Shown here in pieces: positions 26,136 through 35,281 of a stretch of DNA of 64,000 bases. A model generated the notes under the pieces. The model was given only the letters and a program-made list of their open reading frames with translations, had not been told where the DNA came from and did not search any database. Made by a program: the position numbers and the translations under genes. The DNA comes from Bradyrhizobium icense. Its GTDB lineage: Bacteria > Pseudomonadota > Alphaproteobacteria > Rhizobiales > Xanthobacteraceae. Within the stretch, counting starts at the first letter, position 1. Each line of letters starts with the position of its first letter. The stretch lies in the NCBI RefSeq assembly GCF_001693385.1, contig NZ_CP016428.1:2356001-2420000 (forward strand). The letters run 5' to 3'.

Positions 26136-27128
26136 CTAGAGTTTTCCGAGTGTCTTGAGCAGGGCGTCGTTGAACAGGCCGGGATCCTCGATCTGCGGAA
26201 TGTGACCGAGCCCCGGCAGCAACGTCAGCTCCGTATCCGGCGGCAGCAGCGTTCGAAGGTCGTGGGCTTGTTCGACCGGGGTGATGGTGTCCTTGTCGCC
26301 CCACAGGATCGCGACGGGGACTTCCAGTTTCGCATAGGCATTGCGGTCCGCGCTCGCGGCGCTGGCATCGGAGCCGAGGAAATAAAGCAGCCAGTTGGCG
26401 ATATCGCTCGTGCTGTCGCGCTGCGCCAGCGGCCATTGCAGGATCGCGACATATTCCGGCAGCGCGCGCTCCTTCTTCGCGATCATCGATTGGAGCAGCA
26501 TCTGCGTCGCCACGGGATTGGTGATGGTCAGCGACACCAGGATTTCGCGAATCCATTGCGGCTGGACCACCCAGGGCGCGTCCGATGGCGCAGCCGTCAA
26601 TCCGAGTGCCGCATCGACCAGCACCAATGCGCGCGCCCGATCCGGATATCGCATCGCCAGTTCGGTCGCAGCACCAGCGCCGAAGGAGTGACCGACGATG
26701 ATGGCGGGCTCAGCTTTCAGTGCGTCAAGCACATCGTTGATCCGGGCGGCCTGATCCTGCCGCGTATAACTGCCGGGACGGTCCGAGAATCCAAACGGCG
26801 GGAGATCGAGGGCGATCACATGAAAGCCTGCCGCGGCCAGCACGTCGCTGGTATGACGCCATAGCTCGCTCCACGCTGCCGTGCCGTGAAACAGCACCAC
26901 GGGAACGCCGCCCTCCGGACCCTTCTCCTGCACGAAAACGCCGCCTGAACGCGTCGGCACCAGATGGCCGGTCCTTGGCGCCAGTTGAGCGCGCGTGCTG
27001 GTTTCGCGAATCGATGCCGCCATGCGAAATGAGGTGATCAGAAGGATTGCCGCCAGGAACAGCACCAGCAGGCCGTTGGCCGACCAGCGCAGAATGTTTG
27101 AAACCACGAGGCCTCGCAAATCGGTCAT
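26136..27128 (-). CDS. alpha/beta hydrolase with N-terminal membrane anchor
   Basis: 330 residues. An N-terminal helix (LLVLFLAAILLITSF) anchors an alpha/beta-hydrolase fold: oxyanion motif FHGTAAW, nucleophile elbow GHSFGAG (Ser148), Asp in LWGDKDTI and His in PGLGHIPQIE. Substrate unknown. It lies 33 nt upstream of the membrane cluster and may be cotranscribed with it. A TTG one codon before the ATG is the only nearby alternative. Confidence 0.85.
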   Translation of the reverse strand: MTDLRGLVVSNILRWSANGLLVLFLAAILLITSFRMAASIRETSTRAQLAPRTGHLVPTRSGGVFVQEKGPEGGVPVVLFHGTAAWSELWRHTSDVLAAAGFHVIALDLPPFGFSDRPGSYTRQDQAARINDVLDALKAEPAIIVGHSFGAGAATELAMRYPDRARALVLVDAALGLTAAPSDAPWVVQPQWIREILVSLTITNPVATQMLLQSMIAKKERALPEYVAILQWPLAQRDSTSDIANWLLYFLGSDASAASADRNAYAKLEVPVAILWGDKDTITPVEQAHDLRTLLPPDTELTLLPGLGHIPQIEDPGLFNDALLKTLGKL

Positions 27129-27236
27129 CAAAAAAGGGAGCCGGAACGGACCCGAGTTTTACGGCAAGGCGAGTTGCTGGCGACTGAAAATACCGGACAT
27201 GATCAGCGTCCGGTTAACACCGCGACAAAATACAAC

Positions 27237-28652
27237 CTACTGCCCGGACGGCGTCCGCAGGCCGTGCCAGGCGTCGCGCACCTGATGGTAGTGCACTTCC
27301 GGCAGATAGTCCGGCGTGTTGAGGCGGAGATTTTTGACGTCGAGCCGGCCGATCGCGCTCAGCAGCGTATAGGAAGCGATGACGCGGTCGCGCTGCGCGC
27401 CGATCAGTCGTGCCTTTGCCAAGATCAGGTCCTGCTGCGCGTTAAGCACGTCGACCGTGGTGCGCTGGCCGCCGGCCGCCTCCCGTTGAACGCCCTGCAG
27501 CGCGACGGTGGCGGCGCGCACTTCGGCTTCGGATGCCGTGACCGCAATCTTGGCGCCTTCATTGGCGACCCAGGCGCCGACCGCGGCGGTGCGGGCCTGA
27601 TTGCGGACCTGGTCCAGCACCTGCCGGCTTTGGGCCGCGATTTCCTTGGCTTGTCGGGTCTGTGAGGCGGCCATGCCGCCATCATAGATCGGCTGCGTGA
27701 GCTGGCCGGTCACGGAAGCCTGGTCGGTCCCCAAGGTGCCGAGTGTGGGGTCCGACTGCTTGCTGCGGCTGGCGCTGCCTTGCAGCGTGATCGTCGGCAT
27801 CAGGCTGCTCTCGGCGACGCGGATCGAGGTCGTGGCGACGTCGAAATCGAAGCTTGCCGCCATCACGGCAGGATGCCCGCGGAAGGCCATTCCGGTGGCG
27901 TCGTCGCGGCTGCGCGGCAGCAGGCGATCCACGGCTTCGGCCGGGCGGAGCACGGCGGGTGCGTTGCCGATGACCTGAAGATAAGTCGCTTGGCTGACGG
28001 CCAGATTGACCTCAGCGGCATTCAAATCGGCACGACCCCGGCTCAGACGTGCCTCGGCCTGCGCAGCGTCGGTTGGCGTGACGTCGCCGGCATTCAGACG
28101 CTTCTGGGTGATGCCGAGCGTTTCCTGCAGAAATTCCACGTTGGCGCGCTGGGCTTCGACCAGCGATTGGTTGGCGAGAACGTTGGTGTACACCGTGACC
28201 GCATCCAGCAGCACGCCCTGACCGACATTGCGCAGCGCCTCGCGACCCGCCTGCACCTGCAATTCCGCCACGCGTACACTGTTGGCGGTCCTGAAGCCGT
28301 TGAACAGCGTCTGGGACACGGTCACGCCGATGGTCCATGGCCTCAGATTCGCCGACTGGACGGTGTTGTCGAGCAGCAGGTTGCGTACCGCCTGAAAGCC
28401 GGCGGAGAGAGTAGCGACGATCTGCGGCCGATAACCCGAAAGCGCCTGCGGCACGTTCTCATCGGTGGCGCGCTGGCGGGCGCGTTCGGCATTGAGCGCG
28501 GGATTGGTCTGGTAGGCCTTGGCCAGCGCCTCGGGGAGGCTCTCACCATGCGCAGCCGGTGCCGCAAACGCGAGGCAAGCCACAGCAAGGCAAATGCCCG
28601 ATCGAAGCAACTGTCTTTGAACGTGGCCAACCCTAGCGGCGCGCCTGGTCAT
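27237..28652 (-). CDS. TolC-family outer-membrane efflux channel
   Basis: 471 residues: signal peptide ending APAAHG, then the two OEP repeats of a TolC-type trimeric channel (SLPEALAKAYQTNPALNAER ... and ESLMPTITLQGSASRSK ...). Helical coiled-coil segments such as LVEAQRANVEFLQETLG build the periplasmic tunnel. Expected partner is an ABC or RND export system, or type I secretion, not encoded nearby. Length is normal for the family. Confidence 0.92.
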   Translation of the reverse strand: MTRRAARVGHVQRQLLRSGICLAVACLAFAAPAAHGESLPEALAKAYQTNPALNAERARQRATDENVPQALSGYRPQIVATLSAGFQAVRNLLLDNTVQSANLRPWTIGVTVSQTLFNGFRTANSVRVAELQVQAGREALRNVGQGVLLDAVTVYTNVLANQSLVEAQRANVEFLQETLGITQKRLNAGDVTPTDAAQAEARLSRGRADLNAAEVNLAVSQATYLQVIGNAPAVLRPAEAVDRLLPRSRDDATGMAFRGHPAVMAASFDFDVATTSIRVAESSLMPTITLQGSASRSKQSDPTLGTLGTDQASVTGQLTQPIYDGGMAASQTRQAKEIAAQSRQVLDQVRNQARTAAVGAWVANEGAKIAVTASEAEVRAATVALQGVQREAAGGQRTTVDVLNAQQDLILAKARLIGAQRDRVIASYTLLSAIGRLDVKNLRLNTPDYLPEVHYHQVRDAWHGLRTPSGQ

Positions 28653-28995
28653 TTGATTCCGTAGTCAACACGAGAACGTGATAACTCTGCTTCGAGCCAT
28701 CCCGCTGCATCTTCTTGTTTGAGCATGATCTTCAGGGATGCCGGTTACCCGTCATTCCCTATCATGCAATTCGGTCCGCCCCCGCCGACATCCTCGGTTC
28801 GTCTACCTGTTTAGGGGGCACCATGGCCACAGGCAAACTGCCGCGCGACATCAGTACATTTAGTTCGGTGAAATCCGTGCTTGGCTGTTGCCGGTTCGTC
28901 ACAGACGAATCTTGGGTGAAGATAGGCTATAGCTCTCGTGGCTGGCGTCCGATTCCAGGGCGGCTGCCTGCTCGCTACGCCCAGGTTTGCATTCG
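28653..28995. other. intergenic region with a degenerate repeat
   Basis: 343 nt between tolC and the acetyl-CoA hydrolase gene, without a convincing gene. About 28707-28770 (from TGCATCTTCTTGTTTGAGCA through CCCTATCATGCA) resembles a degraded copy of a rhizobial GAGCATGATC-type palindrome, judged from memory only. Promoters for the divergent flanking genes must lie here but none stands out. Confidence 0.4.
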
Positions 28996-30882
28996 ATGCC
29001 AAAACTGTTTTCCGATCCCGAAGCGATCGCGGAGGATATCATCCGCGATGTCGGAACCAACCTGGTGGTCGGATTGCCGCTCGGGCTCGGCAAGGCCAAC
29101 CACATCGTCAACGCGCTCTATGCACGCGCCGCTGCCGACCGCGCGATTAACCTGACGTTCTTTTCCGCGCTGACGCTGGAAAAGCCGCGGGCCTCGAGCC
29201 TGCTGGAACGACGTTTCATCAGCCCGGTGATCGATCGCCTGTTTGGTGGCTATCCCGACCTGACCTATGCGAATGCCCTGCATGCCGGAGAGTTGCCGCC
29301 CAACGTCAAGGTGATCGAATTCTTTTTCCTGGCGGGCAAATGGCTGCACGTGCCGTTCGCGCAGCAGCATTACATCTCTGCAAACTATACCCATGCTTCG
29401 TCCTATCTCTTGACGCGCGGACTGAACGTCGTCACCCAATTGGTCGCGAAACGCGTGGTCAATGGCGTGACGCGCTACAGCCTGAGCTGCAATACCGACA
29501 CCACGCTCGATATCCTGCGCGCCCGCGAGCAAGGCCGTGCATCGTTCAAGCTGATCGGCCAGGTCAATTCAGAACTACCGTTCATGCCGGGTCTCGGCGA
29601 TCTGCCGGCGGACGAATTTTCCGCGGTGCTCGACAGCCCCGCGACGGATTTCCCGCTGTTCGCCCCGCCGGCCGAGCCGGTCAGCGACACCAAATATGCG
29701 ATCGGGCTTCATGCCGCGAGCCTCGTGCCTGATGGCGGCACGCTGCAGATCGGCATCGGGCAAGTCGGCGATGCACTGGCACAGGGGCTGATCGTTCGCC
29801 ATCGCGACAACGCACAGTTCCGCGCCATCGTGAAGCGGCTTGCGCCTGGCGTGGAGCCGGTGGAGAGCGCGCCGTTCGCGAAGGGGATTTATGGGGTCAG
29901 CGAAATGCTGATCGAGGCGTTTCTCGGCCTGCTCGAGGCCGATATTCTCAAGCGCGAGGTCGATGGCGTCGTGCTGCACGGCGCATTTTTCCTCGGGCCG
30001 AAATCGTTCTATCGCGCGTTGCGCGAGATGCCGGCCGAGCAACTCGCGCGTATCCAGATGATGCCGGTATCGTTCACCAACGAGCTCTACGGGGACGAGG
30101 ACGCCAAGCGCCGCGCGCGTGTCGATGCCCGCTTCGTCAACAACGCGATGATGGCGACCCTGATGGGGGCGGCGGTTTCCGACGGCCTCGACGATGGCCA
30201 GGTTATCAGCGGTGTCGGTGGACAGTATAATTTCGTCGCGCAGGCGTTCGCGCTTCAAGGCGCGCGGTCGATTCTCACGCTGGAAGCGACGCGGCAGGCG
30301 GGCAGGAGGACGCACTCCAACATCCGCTGGAACTACGGCCACCAGACCATCCCGCGGCATCTGCGCGACGTCTTCGTCACCGAATACGGCGTCGCCGATG
30401 TCAGGGGCAAATCGGACGCCGAGACCATCGCGGCGATGCTCGCGGTCACGGATTCCCGTTTCCAGGACGAACTGGTGAAGATCGCCAGGGATGCCGGCAA
30501 GCTGCCGAAGGCGTTCGAAATTCCGCGCGCGCATCGCGAAAACTTTCCGGAGCGGATCGTGGATGCCTTGAAGCCCGCGCGCGAGGCCGGGCTGTTGCCG
30601 TCGTTCCCATTCGGCAGCGATTTTACCGAGGTCGAACAGCGGCTGATCCCGGCCTTGCAGTTGCTGCGGGAAGCGCAGCGGATGCCGCTGCGTCTGCCGG
30701 GATTGCTGTGGCAGGGAATGACGCAGCCGCCGGACGCTGCCGCCCGCGAATGCCTCGCGCGCTTAGGACTCGATCGTCCGACGACGTTTGCTGAACGGGG
30801 CTATCGCGCATTGGTCAATGCGGCGCTGGCGCGGAGCCGCATACATGATTTTCGTCGTCCCTGCGAACGCAGGGACCCATAA
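28996..30882 (+). CDS. acetyl-CoA hydrolase/transferase family protein
   Basis: 628 residues of the acetyl-CoA hydrolase / CoA-transferase class: NLVVGLPLGLGKANH at the N-terminus, GGTLQIGIGQVGDALAQGL in the middle, GVGGQYNFVAQAFAL and IRWNYGHQTIPRHLRDVFVT in the CoA-transferase domain. A conserved Glu in VTEYGVADVRG is typical. Reaction: CoA transfer or hydrolysis of short acyl-CoA; exact substrates unknown. The C-terminal twelve or so residues (FRRPCERRDP) and the stop codon come from a palindromic repeat, so the natural C-terminus has been replaced or extended. A TTG three codons upstream is an alternative start. Confidence 0.85.
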   Translation: MPKLFSDPEAIAEDIIRDVGTNLVVGLPLGLGKANHIVNALYARAAADRAINLTFFSALTLEKPRASSLLERRFISPVIDRLFGGYPDLTYANALHAGELPPNVKVIEFFFLAGKWLHVPFAQQHYISANYTHASSYLLTRGLNVVTQLVAKRVVNGVTRYSLSCNTDTTLDILRAREQGRASFKLIGQVNSELPFMPGLGDLPADEFSAVLDSPATDFPLFAPPAEPVSDTKYAIGLHAASLVPDGGTLQIGIGQVGDALAQGLIVRHRDNAQFRAIVKRLAPGVEPVESAPFAKGIYGVSEMLIEAFLGLLEADILKREVDGVVLHGAFFLGPKSFYRALREMPAEQLARIQMMPVSFTNELYGDEDAKRRARVDARFVNNAMMATLMGAAVSDGLDDGQVISGVGGQYNFVAQAFALQGARSILTLEATRQAGRRTHSNIRWNYGHQTIPRHLRDVFVTEYGVADVRGKSDAETIAAMLAVTDSRFQDELVKIARDAGKLPKAFEIPRAHRENFPERIVDALKPAREAGLLPSFPFGSDFTEVEQRLIPALQLLREAQRMPLRLPGLLWQGMTQPPDAAARECLARLGLDRPTTFAERGYRALVNAALARSRIHDFRRPCERRDP

Positions 30883-30976
30883 CCACAGGGCTAGTTGCTT
30901 AGAGCAGATGTCTGTCTGCTGTCGGTGCTTCTGCACGACGGCCGCGGCGTATGGGTCCGCGTTCGCAGGGACGACG
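30853..30976. repeat. 124-bp palindromic repeat supplying the stop codon of the upstream gene
   Basis: The left end CGTCGTCCCTGCGAACGCAG and the right end (CGTTCGCAGGGACGACG) are inverted copies differing by a 3-bp deletion. The left arm is read as the last codons plus TAA of the acetyl-CoA hydrolase gene. The type is familiar from Bradyrhizobium intergenic DNA (recollection). Confidence 0.8.
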
Positions 30977-30993
30977 AGCGGAGAGAGCTCGGC

Positions 30994-31773
30994 CTACCTG
31001 TTCTTATTCACCGGCTTGCGCTTCTCGATGAACGCCGCCATGCCCTCGGCGCGGTCTTCCAGCGCAAAGGTCGAGTGGAACAGATTGCGCTCTACATTCA
31101 TGCCCTCCGACAGCGGCGTCTCGAACGCGCGGTTGATGGCTTCCTTGGCCATCGCGGCGGCGGGCCGCGACATCGAGGCGATCTTTTCCGCCGCCGACAT
31201 CGCTTCTTCCATCAACTTGTCGGCCGGTACGACGCGGCTGACCAGGCCGGAACGTTCCGCTTCGGCCGCATCCATCATGCGCCCGGTGAGGCACAGATCC
31301 ATCGCCTTGGATTTGCCGATCGCACGCGTCAGACGCTGGGTGCCGCCGATGCCCGGGATGGTGCCGAGCGTGATTTCGGGCTGGCCGAATTTGGCAGTGT
31401 CGGCGGCGATGATGATGTCGCACATCATGGCGAGCTCGCAGCCGCCGCCGAGCGCATAGCCGCTGACGGCCGCGATCGTCGGTTTCCGGCAGGTGGCGAC
31501 GCGGTCGCCACCGATGGTGGTGAAATCGCTGGAGAACATGTCGATGAAGCTTTTCGGCTGCATCTCCTTGATGTCGGCGCCGGCGGCGAACGCCTTTTCG
31601 CTGCCGGTGAGCAGGATGCAGCCGATCTTGTCGTCGGCCTCGAGGTCATCGACGGCGGCAGCGATTTCACGAAATACGCCGAACGACAGCGCGTTGAGCA
31701 TTTTCGGCCGGTTCAGCGTAATGATGCCGACCGCGCCCTTGCTCGCGACAATGATGTTTTCGAATGTTGCCAT
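30994..31773 (-). CDS. enoyl-CoA hydratase
   Basis: 259-residue crotonase-fold protein: oxyanion-hole segments [11 protein letters not shown] (61-71) and [15 protein letters not shown], catalytic Glu113 and Glu133 ([20 protein letters not shown]), spaced 20 residues apart as in active hydratases. It hydrates trans-2-enoyl-CoA in fatty-acid beta-oxidation or related acyl degradation. Its convergent neighbour handles acyl-CoA thioesters, but the strands differ. C-terminus [12 protein letters not shown] is typical. Confidence 0.93.
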   Translation of the reverse strand: MATFENIIVASKGAVGIITLNRPKMLNALSFGVFREIAAAVDDLEADDKIGCILLTGSEKAFAAGADIKEMQPKSFIDMFSSDFTTIGGDRVATCRKPTIAAVSGYALGGGCELAMMCDIIIAADTAKFGQPEITLGTIPGIGGTQRLTRAIGKSKAMDLCLTGRMMDAAEAERSGLVSRVVPADKLMEEAMSAAEKIASMSRPAAAMAKEAINRAFETPLSEGMNVERNLFHSTFALEDRAEGMAAFIEKRKPVNKNR

Positions 31774-31885
31774 GATCCACCCCGGGGCGTCCTTTTCGCG
31801 GGCAATGTGCCCGCTGCCGGGGTGGGCTTCAAGTGGGCTGGAACGGGATCCCGGATGCGGGATTGCCGCGCCGGTACGCCGATAG

Positions 31886-32560
31886 CTACGCCATGAACAT
31901 CCGCGCGGCCGAGGCCACCGTCAGCAGGGCGCCGAAGGCGATGAAGATCTTTCCGATCAGCGAGGTCTTGTCCAGGGTGGAACTATCGCTGTTGGCGGCC
32001 TGATCGGAGGCTTCCGATGCAGGGTTGGTCGACGCCATCGCGACCGTCTGCGTGGCGGGGTCCTCGGGTGGGGTCGCCTGCAGTGCCCGATCGACGTCGT
32101 TGAGCTGGTCGGAGGCAACCACGGTGGCATCGGCCGGCGCCTCGGCGTCGGCCGGCTTCTCCGCCGCCGATTGCAGGACGGTGTTGGCCTTCTCAGACAT
32201 CGCCGCCGACATCCCCTTGGCGCTATCGGGCGCCTCGGCTGCGGTCATTTGGGCATTGGCGTTGGCAAGCCATTCAGGCATCGCGGTCGGAGTACCGCCG
32301 CTCGCATCGGCGACCTGCTTTTCCTCGGCTTTCGTGCTCTCGGCCGGTTTCGCTTCTGCGTGCGTATCTTTGCGATGGGCGGAGCGCTTCTTCAGGTGAC
32401 GAGAACCCTGCCTGACGGACTTTTCGGACGTCGCATTCTCCGGTTTCGACGCCGCAGCGCCCTCGGCGCCGGCGGCCGTCGCAGGCGATGGTCCTGCGAA
32501 ACTCAACAGAAGCCCTGCCGCAAGAATGAAGGCCGACCCCGCGCTGGCTCGGATCGTCAT
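31886..32560 (-). CDS. exported protein with C-terminal membrane helix, unknown function
   Basis: 224 residues: signal peptide-like helix ([19 protein letters not shown]), a long Ala/Lys/Glu-rich low-complexity region ([22 protein letters not shown]), and a hydrophobic C-terminus ([20 protein letters not shown]). The start ATG at 32560 follows GGAG; an ATG five codons upstream is possible. No domain recognised. Divergent from ecfF. Confidence 0.65.
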   Translation of the reverse strand: MTIRASAGSAFILAAGLLLSFAGPSPATAAGAEGAAASKPENATSEKSVRQGSRHLKKRSAHRKDTHAEAKPAESTKAEEKQVADASGGTPTAMPEWLANANAQMTAAEAPDSAKGMSAAMSEKANTVLQSAAEKPADAEAPADATVVASDQLNDVDRALQATPPEDPATQTVAMASTNPASEASDQAANSDSSTLDKTSLIGKIFIAFGALLTVASAARMFMA

Positions 32561-32831
32561 GTGGAATCTCCCCATTGGCCGCCGCCCAGCGGCGAAATGA
32601 GACCCCGCAGGTGTCCAGAGCACGGCGGAAAATGGGAATCTTCGGGCAAGACCGGGCAAAAGCTGGGCAATGGCGTTACATCGACGAGCTGGCATGAATT
32701 TTTGCCGGTGCGGACTTGGCGAGCTACGCGGATGCGAGCCTGAGCAATCGATGTTATGAGCCTGCCATCGCGCAGCCGGCCGTCCGCGATTCCCGGACAG
32801 GGAGCCGGCCCAAGCTGCCGACGGGGCACTC

Positions 32832-32849
32832 GATCACGAATTCGTGATC
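32832..32849. promoter_or_regulatory. 18-bp perfect palindrome upstream of ecfF
   Basis: GATCACGAA-TTCGTGATC, exact over 18 bp, lying about 15 bp before the predicted ecfF promoter and between two divergent genes. It is long enough to be a dimeric-repressor operator; no regulator can be named. Confidence 0.45.
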
Positions 32850-32863
32850 ATTGTCGTCCTGAT

Positions 32864-32888
32864 GTAACAAATTGAAAGATCGACCGAA
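32864..32888 (+). promoter_or_regulatory. possible sigma-F/EcfF-type promoter
   Basis: GTAAC, 16 nt, then CGAA, 20 bp before the GTG start of ecfF. It resembles the GTAAC...CGAA promoters described for SigF/EcfF-type ECF factors, which would make the operon autoregulated. The match rests on short motifs only. Confidence 0.45.
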
Positions 32889-32907
32889 TTGCAGGGTAGG
32901 AGCGCGG

Positions 32908-33453
32908 GTGCGCGAACGGGATGACGAATGGACCGGCCTGATGCGGTCGGCCATTGCAGGCGACAGCGCGGCGTATCATCGCCTGCTCAGGGCCGTCACG
33001 CCGGTGCTCCGGGCCGCGGCGCGACGCGGTTTGGCGCGGGCAGGGCAACCGGTCGATCAATCCGAGGACATCGTGCAGGACATTTTGCTGGCGGTCCATC
33101 TGAAACGGCACACCTGGGACGTCACCGCCCCATTTGCCCCATGGTTGTTCGCGATCGCCCGCAACAAGCTGATCGATGCGTTGCGCCGCCGCGGCCGGCG
33201 CATTTTCGTCGATATCGACGATTTCGCCGAGACGCTGCCGGGCGAAGCGCCGGCCGAGACTGTTTCACCAAGCGAGGTCGCCGCCCAGCTCCAGACGCTG
33301 CCGGCGCGGCAGCGCGAGGTGCTGCAGTCGATCGCGGTCGACAGCGCCTCGATCAAGGATACGGCGGCGAAATTTTCGATGAGCGAGGGTGCGGTGCGGG
33401 TGGCGCTGCACCGGGGGCTGACCAGCTTGACGGCGAAGTTACGGGAAAACTGA
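32908..33453 (+). CDS. ecfF: ECF RNA polymerase sigma factor, EcfF/SigF type
   Basis: 181 residues: sigma region 2 (AYHRLLRAVTPVLRAAARRG, then DIVQDILLAVHLKRHTWD and FAPWLFAIARNKLIDALRRR) and region 4 (LPARQREVLQSIAVDSASIK with helix-turn-helix SEGAVRVALHRGLTSL). The GTG start has TAGGAG at good spacing; a longer TTG-started frame lacks one. Cotranscribed with the DUF1109 anti-sigma gene two bases after its stop. In Bradyrhizobium and Caulobacter such pairs answer reactive oxygen, hypochlorite or heavy-metal stress. Confidence 0.9.
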   Translation: MRERDDEWTGLMRSAIAGDSAAYHRLLRAVTPVLRAAARRGLARAGQPVDQSEDIVQDILLAVHLKRHTWDVTAPFAPWLFAIARNKLIDALRRRGRRIFVDIDDFAETLPGEAPAETVSPSEVAAQLQTLPARQREVLQSIAVDSASIKDTAAKFSMSEGAVRVALHRGLTSLTAKLREN

Positions 33454-33455
33454 GC

Positions 33456-34094
33456 ATGGATACCGATCAGCTCATTCGAACGTTGGCGGCCGACAACGCG
33501 CACCGCGCGCGCCCGGTCGGCTTCGCGCTGATGCTGGCGCTCTTGGCCGCAGCGCCGGTTTCGCTGTTGATGTTCTTCACGGAACTCGGCGTCAGGCCCG
33601 ACGTGATGGTTGCGCTGCGCAATCCGTTCTTCGACCTGAAATTCGCGGTGACACTGGCGCTCGCGATCTCGGCGATTGCCGTCAGCCTGCATCTGTCGCG
33701 GCCCGAAGCCTCGCTGCGCGGCTTTGGCTGGCTGCTGCTGGCGCCGGTGGGAATTCTGACCGCCGGGATCGGCGGCGAAATGATGATGCCGCAACGGCCG
33801 CCGATGATGACGCGGCTGGTCGGCAAGAATTCGTGGGTCTGTATGACGGCGATCCCGCTGATGTCGTTGCCGATCCTGGCCGGCGCGCTGCTCGGATTGC
33901 GCCACGGGGCCCCGTCGCGGCCTGCATTGTCGGGAGCTATCGCCGGACTGTTGTCAGCGGGATTGGCGGCAACGCTCTACGCCTCGCATTGCACGGATGA
34001 TTCACCGCTGTTCGTGGCGGCCTGGTACACGATCGCGACCGCGCTGGTGGCGGCGATCGGCGCGCTCGCCGGAGCGAAGCTGCTGAAATATTAG
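33456..34094 (+). CDS. osrA: anti-sigma factor OsrA/NrsF (DUF1109)
   Basis: 212 residues, six membrane helices, DUF1109 family. The cysteines sit at positions 129 (KNSWVCMT) and 179 (YASHCTDD), the same numbers I recall for the redox-sensing pair of B. japonicum OsrA. In that model, oxidation or modification of the cysteines frees the sigma factor from the inner membrane. Start ATG two bases after the ecfF stop; the in-frame codons upstream belong to ecfF in another frame. Confidence 0.9.
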   Translation: MDTDQLIRTLAADNAHRARPVGFALMLALLAAAPVSLLMFFTELGVRPDVMVALRNPFFDLKFAVTLALAISAIAVSLHLSRPEASLRGFGWLLLAPVGILTAGIGGEMMMPQRPPMMTRLVGKNSWVCMTAIPLMSLPILAGALLGLRHGAPSRPALSGAIAGLLSAGLAATLYASHCTDDSPLFVAAWYTIATALVAAIGALAGAKLLKY

Positions 34095-34106
34095 CCAGCT
34101 ACGAAC

Positions 34107-35216
34107 TTACGCCGGCACGTTCTGCTGCATGCGGTGGAAGCGCAGCACCTGCTGCGCCGTCGACGGCCGCAACCGCTCATAGGTGTCCTTGCAGGCCGCA
34201 AGATCGGTCGGCTCCGCGCCGGACAGTTCGTCGCGCATCCTGATGATGGTCCTGACCGTCGACCACGACAGCCCTGCGACCTTCGCCAAAATCATCACAC
34301 CTTCGGCCCGGCTTTCGATCATCATGTTCTCGGCGATTGCCACCGGCACGTTGGCGAGCGCCGCAATCGAGGCATTGGCCTCGTCGAATTTCCCGGCATC
34401 GGCAAACGACGCCACCTCGGATTCGTCGAGCCGGCCGTCCTCGTACAGCGACTTGACCAGCGCGTGCGCAATCGCGGTGTCCTTGGTGATATCAGAGGTC
34501 GCCGAGCGCGCGCGCCGCGTTGCCTCCTTGACCGCGTTCGGCACCTCGGCCGCCCGCTGCGGATTGGCGGCCTCCAGCCGCTGCCGCACCGTATCGGAGG
34601 CCTTGGCGAGCAGTTTCAGGTAGAGATGCCGCGGCACGGACGGATGCATGCCGATGCAGGCGGTGAGATCGTCGTCGCCTCCGGCGCGGCTGACAAGGCG
34701 GGTAAAGCCGCGCTCGGTGAATTCCGCGCCGGGATTGTTTACCGTCGAATGGATCACTTGATCGTTGCCGCGCTGGACCAGCACGTCGGTGACCGCACCG
34801 CTCAGCGTTTTGCGGGTCGAGATCGCCATCAGATGCGCCTGGCTCTTGCTGCGCGCATTCTCGATCAGGGTCCTGTCGTCGAGCCGCATCGATTGCGATA
34901 GCACCGGACCCGCCACCTCGATCACGTCGTCGAACGCAAGCGCGCGGATGGTGAGCGGCGGGGCGCTGTCTATCGGGGCAAGGCGATTGGCCAGCAGCAT
35001 CTTGGCCGAGGTTTCGATGTGGTCGATCAGGCACCGGAAGACGTCGTCGAACAGCCCGACCTGCTCGTCCGAATAATCCACCGCGCCGTTGATGAAGAGA
35101 TCGGTTACCCGGCGCAGCGTTTCCACGCGGCGAGCGACGGTTCCGTTCGCAAGCGTGGACTGCAATTCGTCGAGCAGGTTGCCGGGAGAAGGAGAGGTAG
35201 CGGTCTTCGAAATCAT
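34107..35216 (-). CDS. DUF2336 domain-containing protein
   Basis: 369 residues, all-helical with HEAT-like repeats: RRVETLRRVTDLFINGAVDY, DDVFRCLIDHIETSAKMLLA, RSKSQAHLMAISTRKTLS. DUF2336 proteins are alphaproteobacterial and of unclear function. The gene follows a diguanylate cyclase on the same strand after 65 nt, suggesting a shared signalling role. The start is the ATG at 35216; the reading frame continues far upstream, but that part is the shadow of the GGDEF gene. Confidence 0.85.
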   Translation of the reverse strand: MISKTATSPSPGNLLDELQSTLANGTVARRVETLRRVTDLFINGAVDYSDEQVGLFDDVFRCLIDHIETSAKMLLANRLAPIDSAPPLTIRALAFDDVIEVAGPVLSQSMRLDDRTLIENARSKSQAHLMAISTRKTLSGAVTDVLVQRGNDQVIHSTVNNPGAEFTERGFTRLVSRAGGDDDLTACIGMHPSVPRHLYLKLLAKASDTVRQRLEAANPQRAAEVPNAVKEATRRARSATSDITKDTAIAHALVKSLYEDGRLDESEVASFADAGKFDEANASIAALANVPVAIAENMMIESRAEGVMILAKVAGLSWSTVRTIIRMRDELSGAEPTDLAACKDTYERLRPSTAQQVLRFHRMQQNVPA

Positions 35217-35281
35217 GACTCTGTCCTGGAGCAAAAAGGCGGCGGAGCTTCTTTCGCCGCGGGAGCTGAAAAAATGTCGGA

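Noticed and set aside
29575..30534. 319-codon open frame on the minus strand
   Set aside because: Antisense to the acetyl-CoA hydrolase/transferase; no domain.
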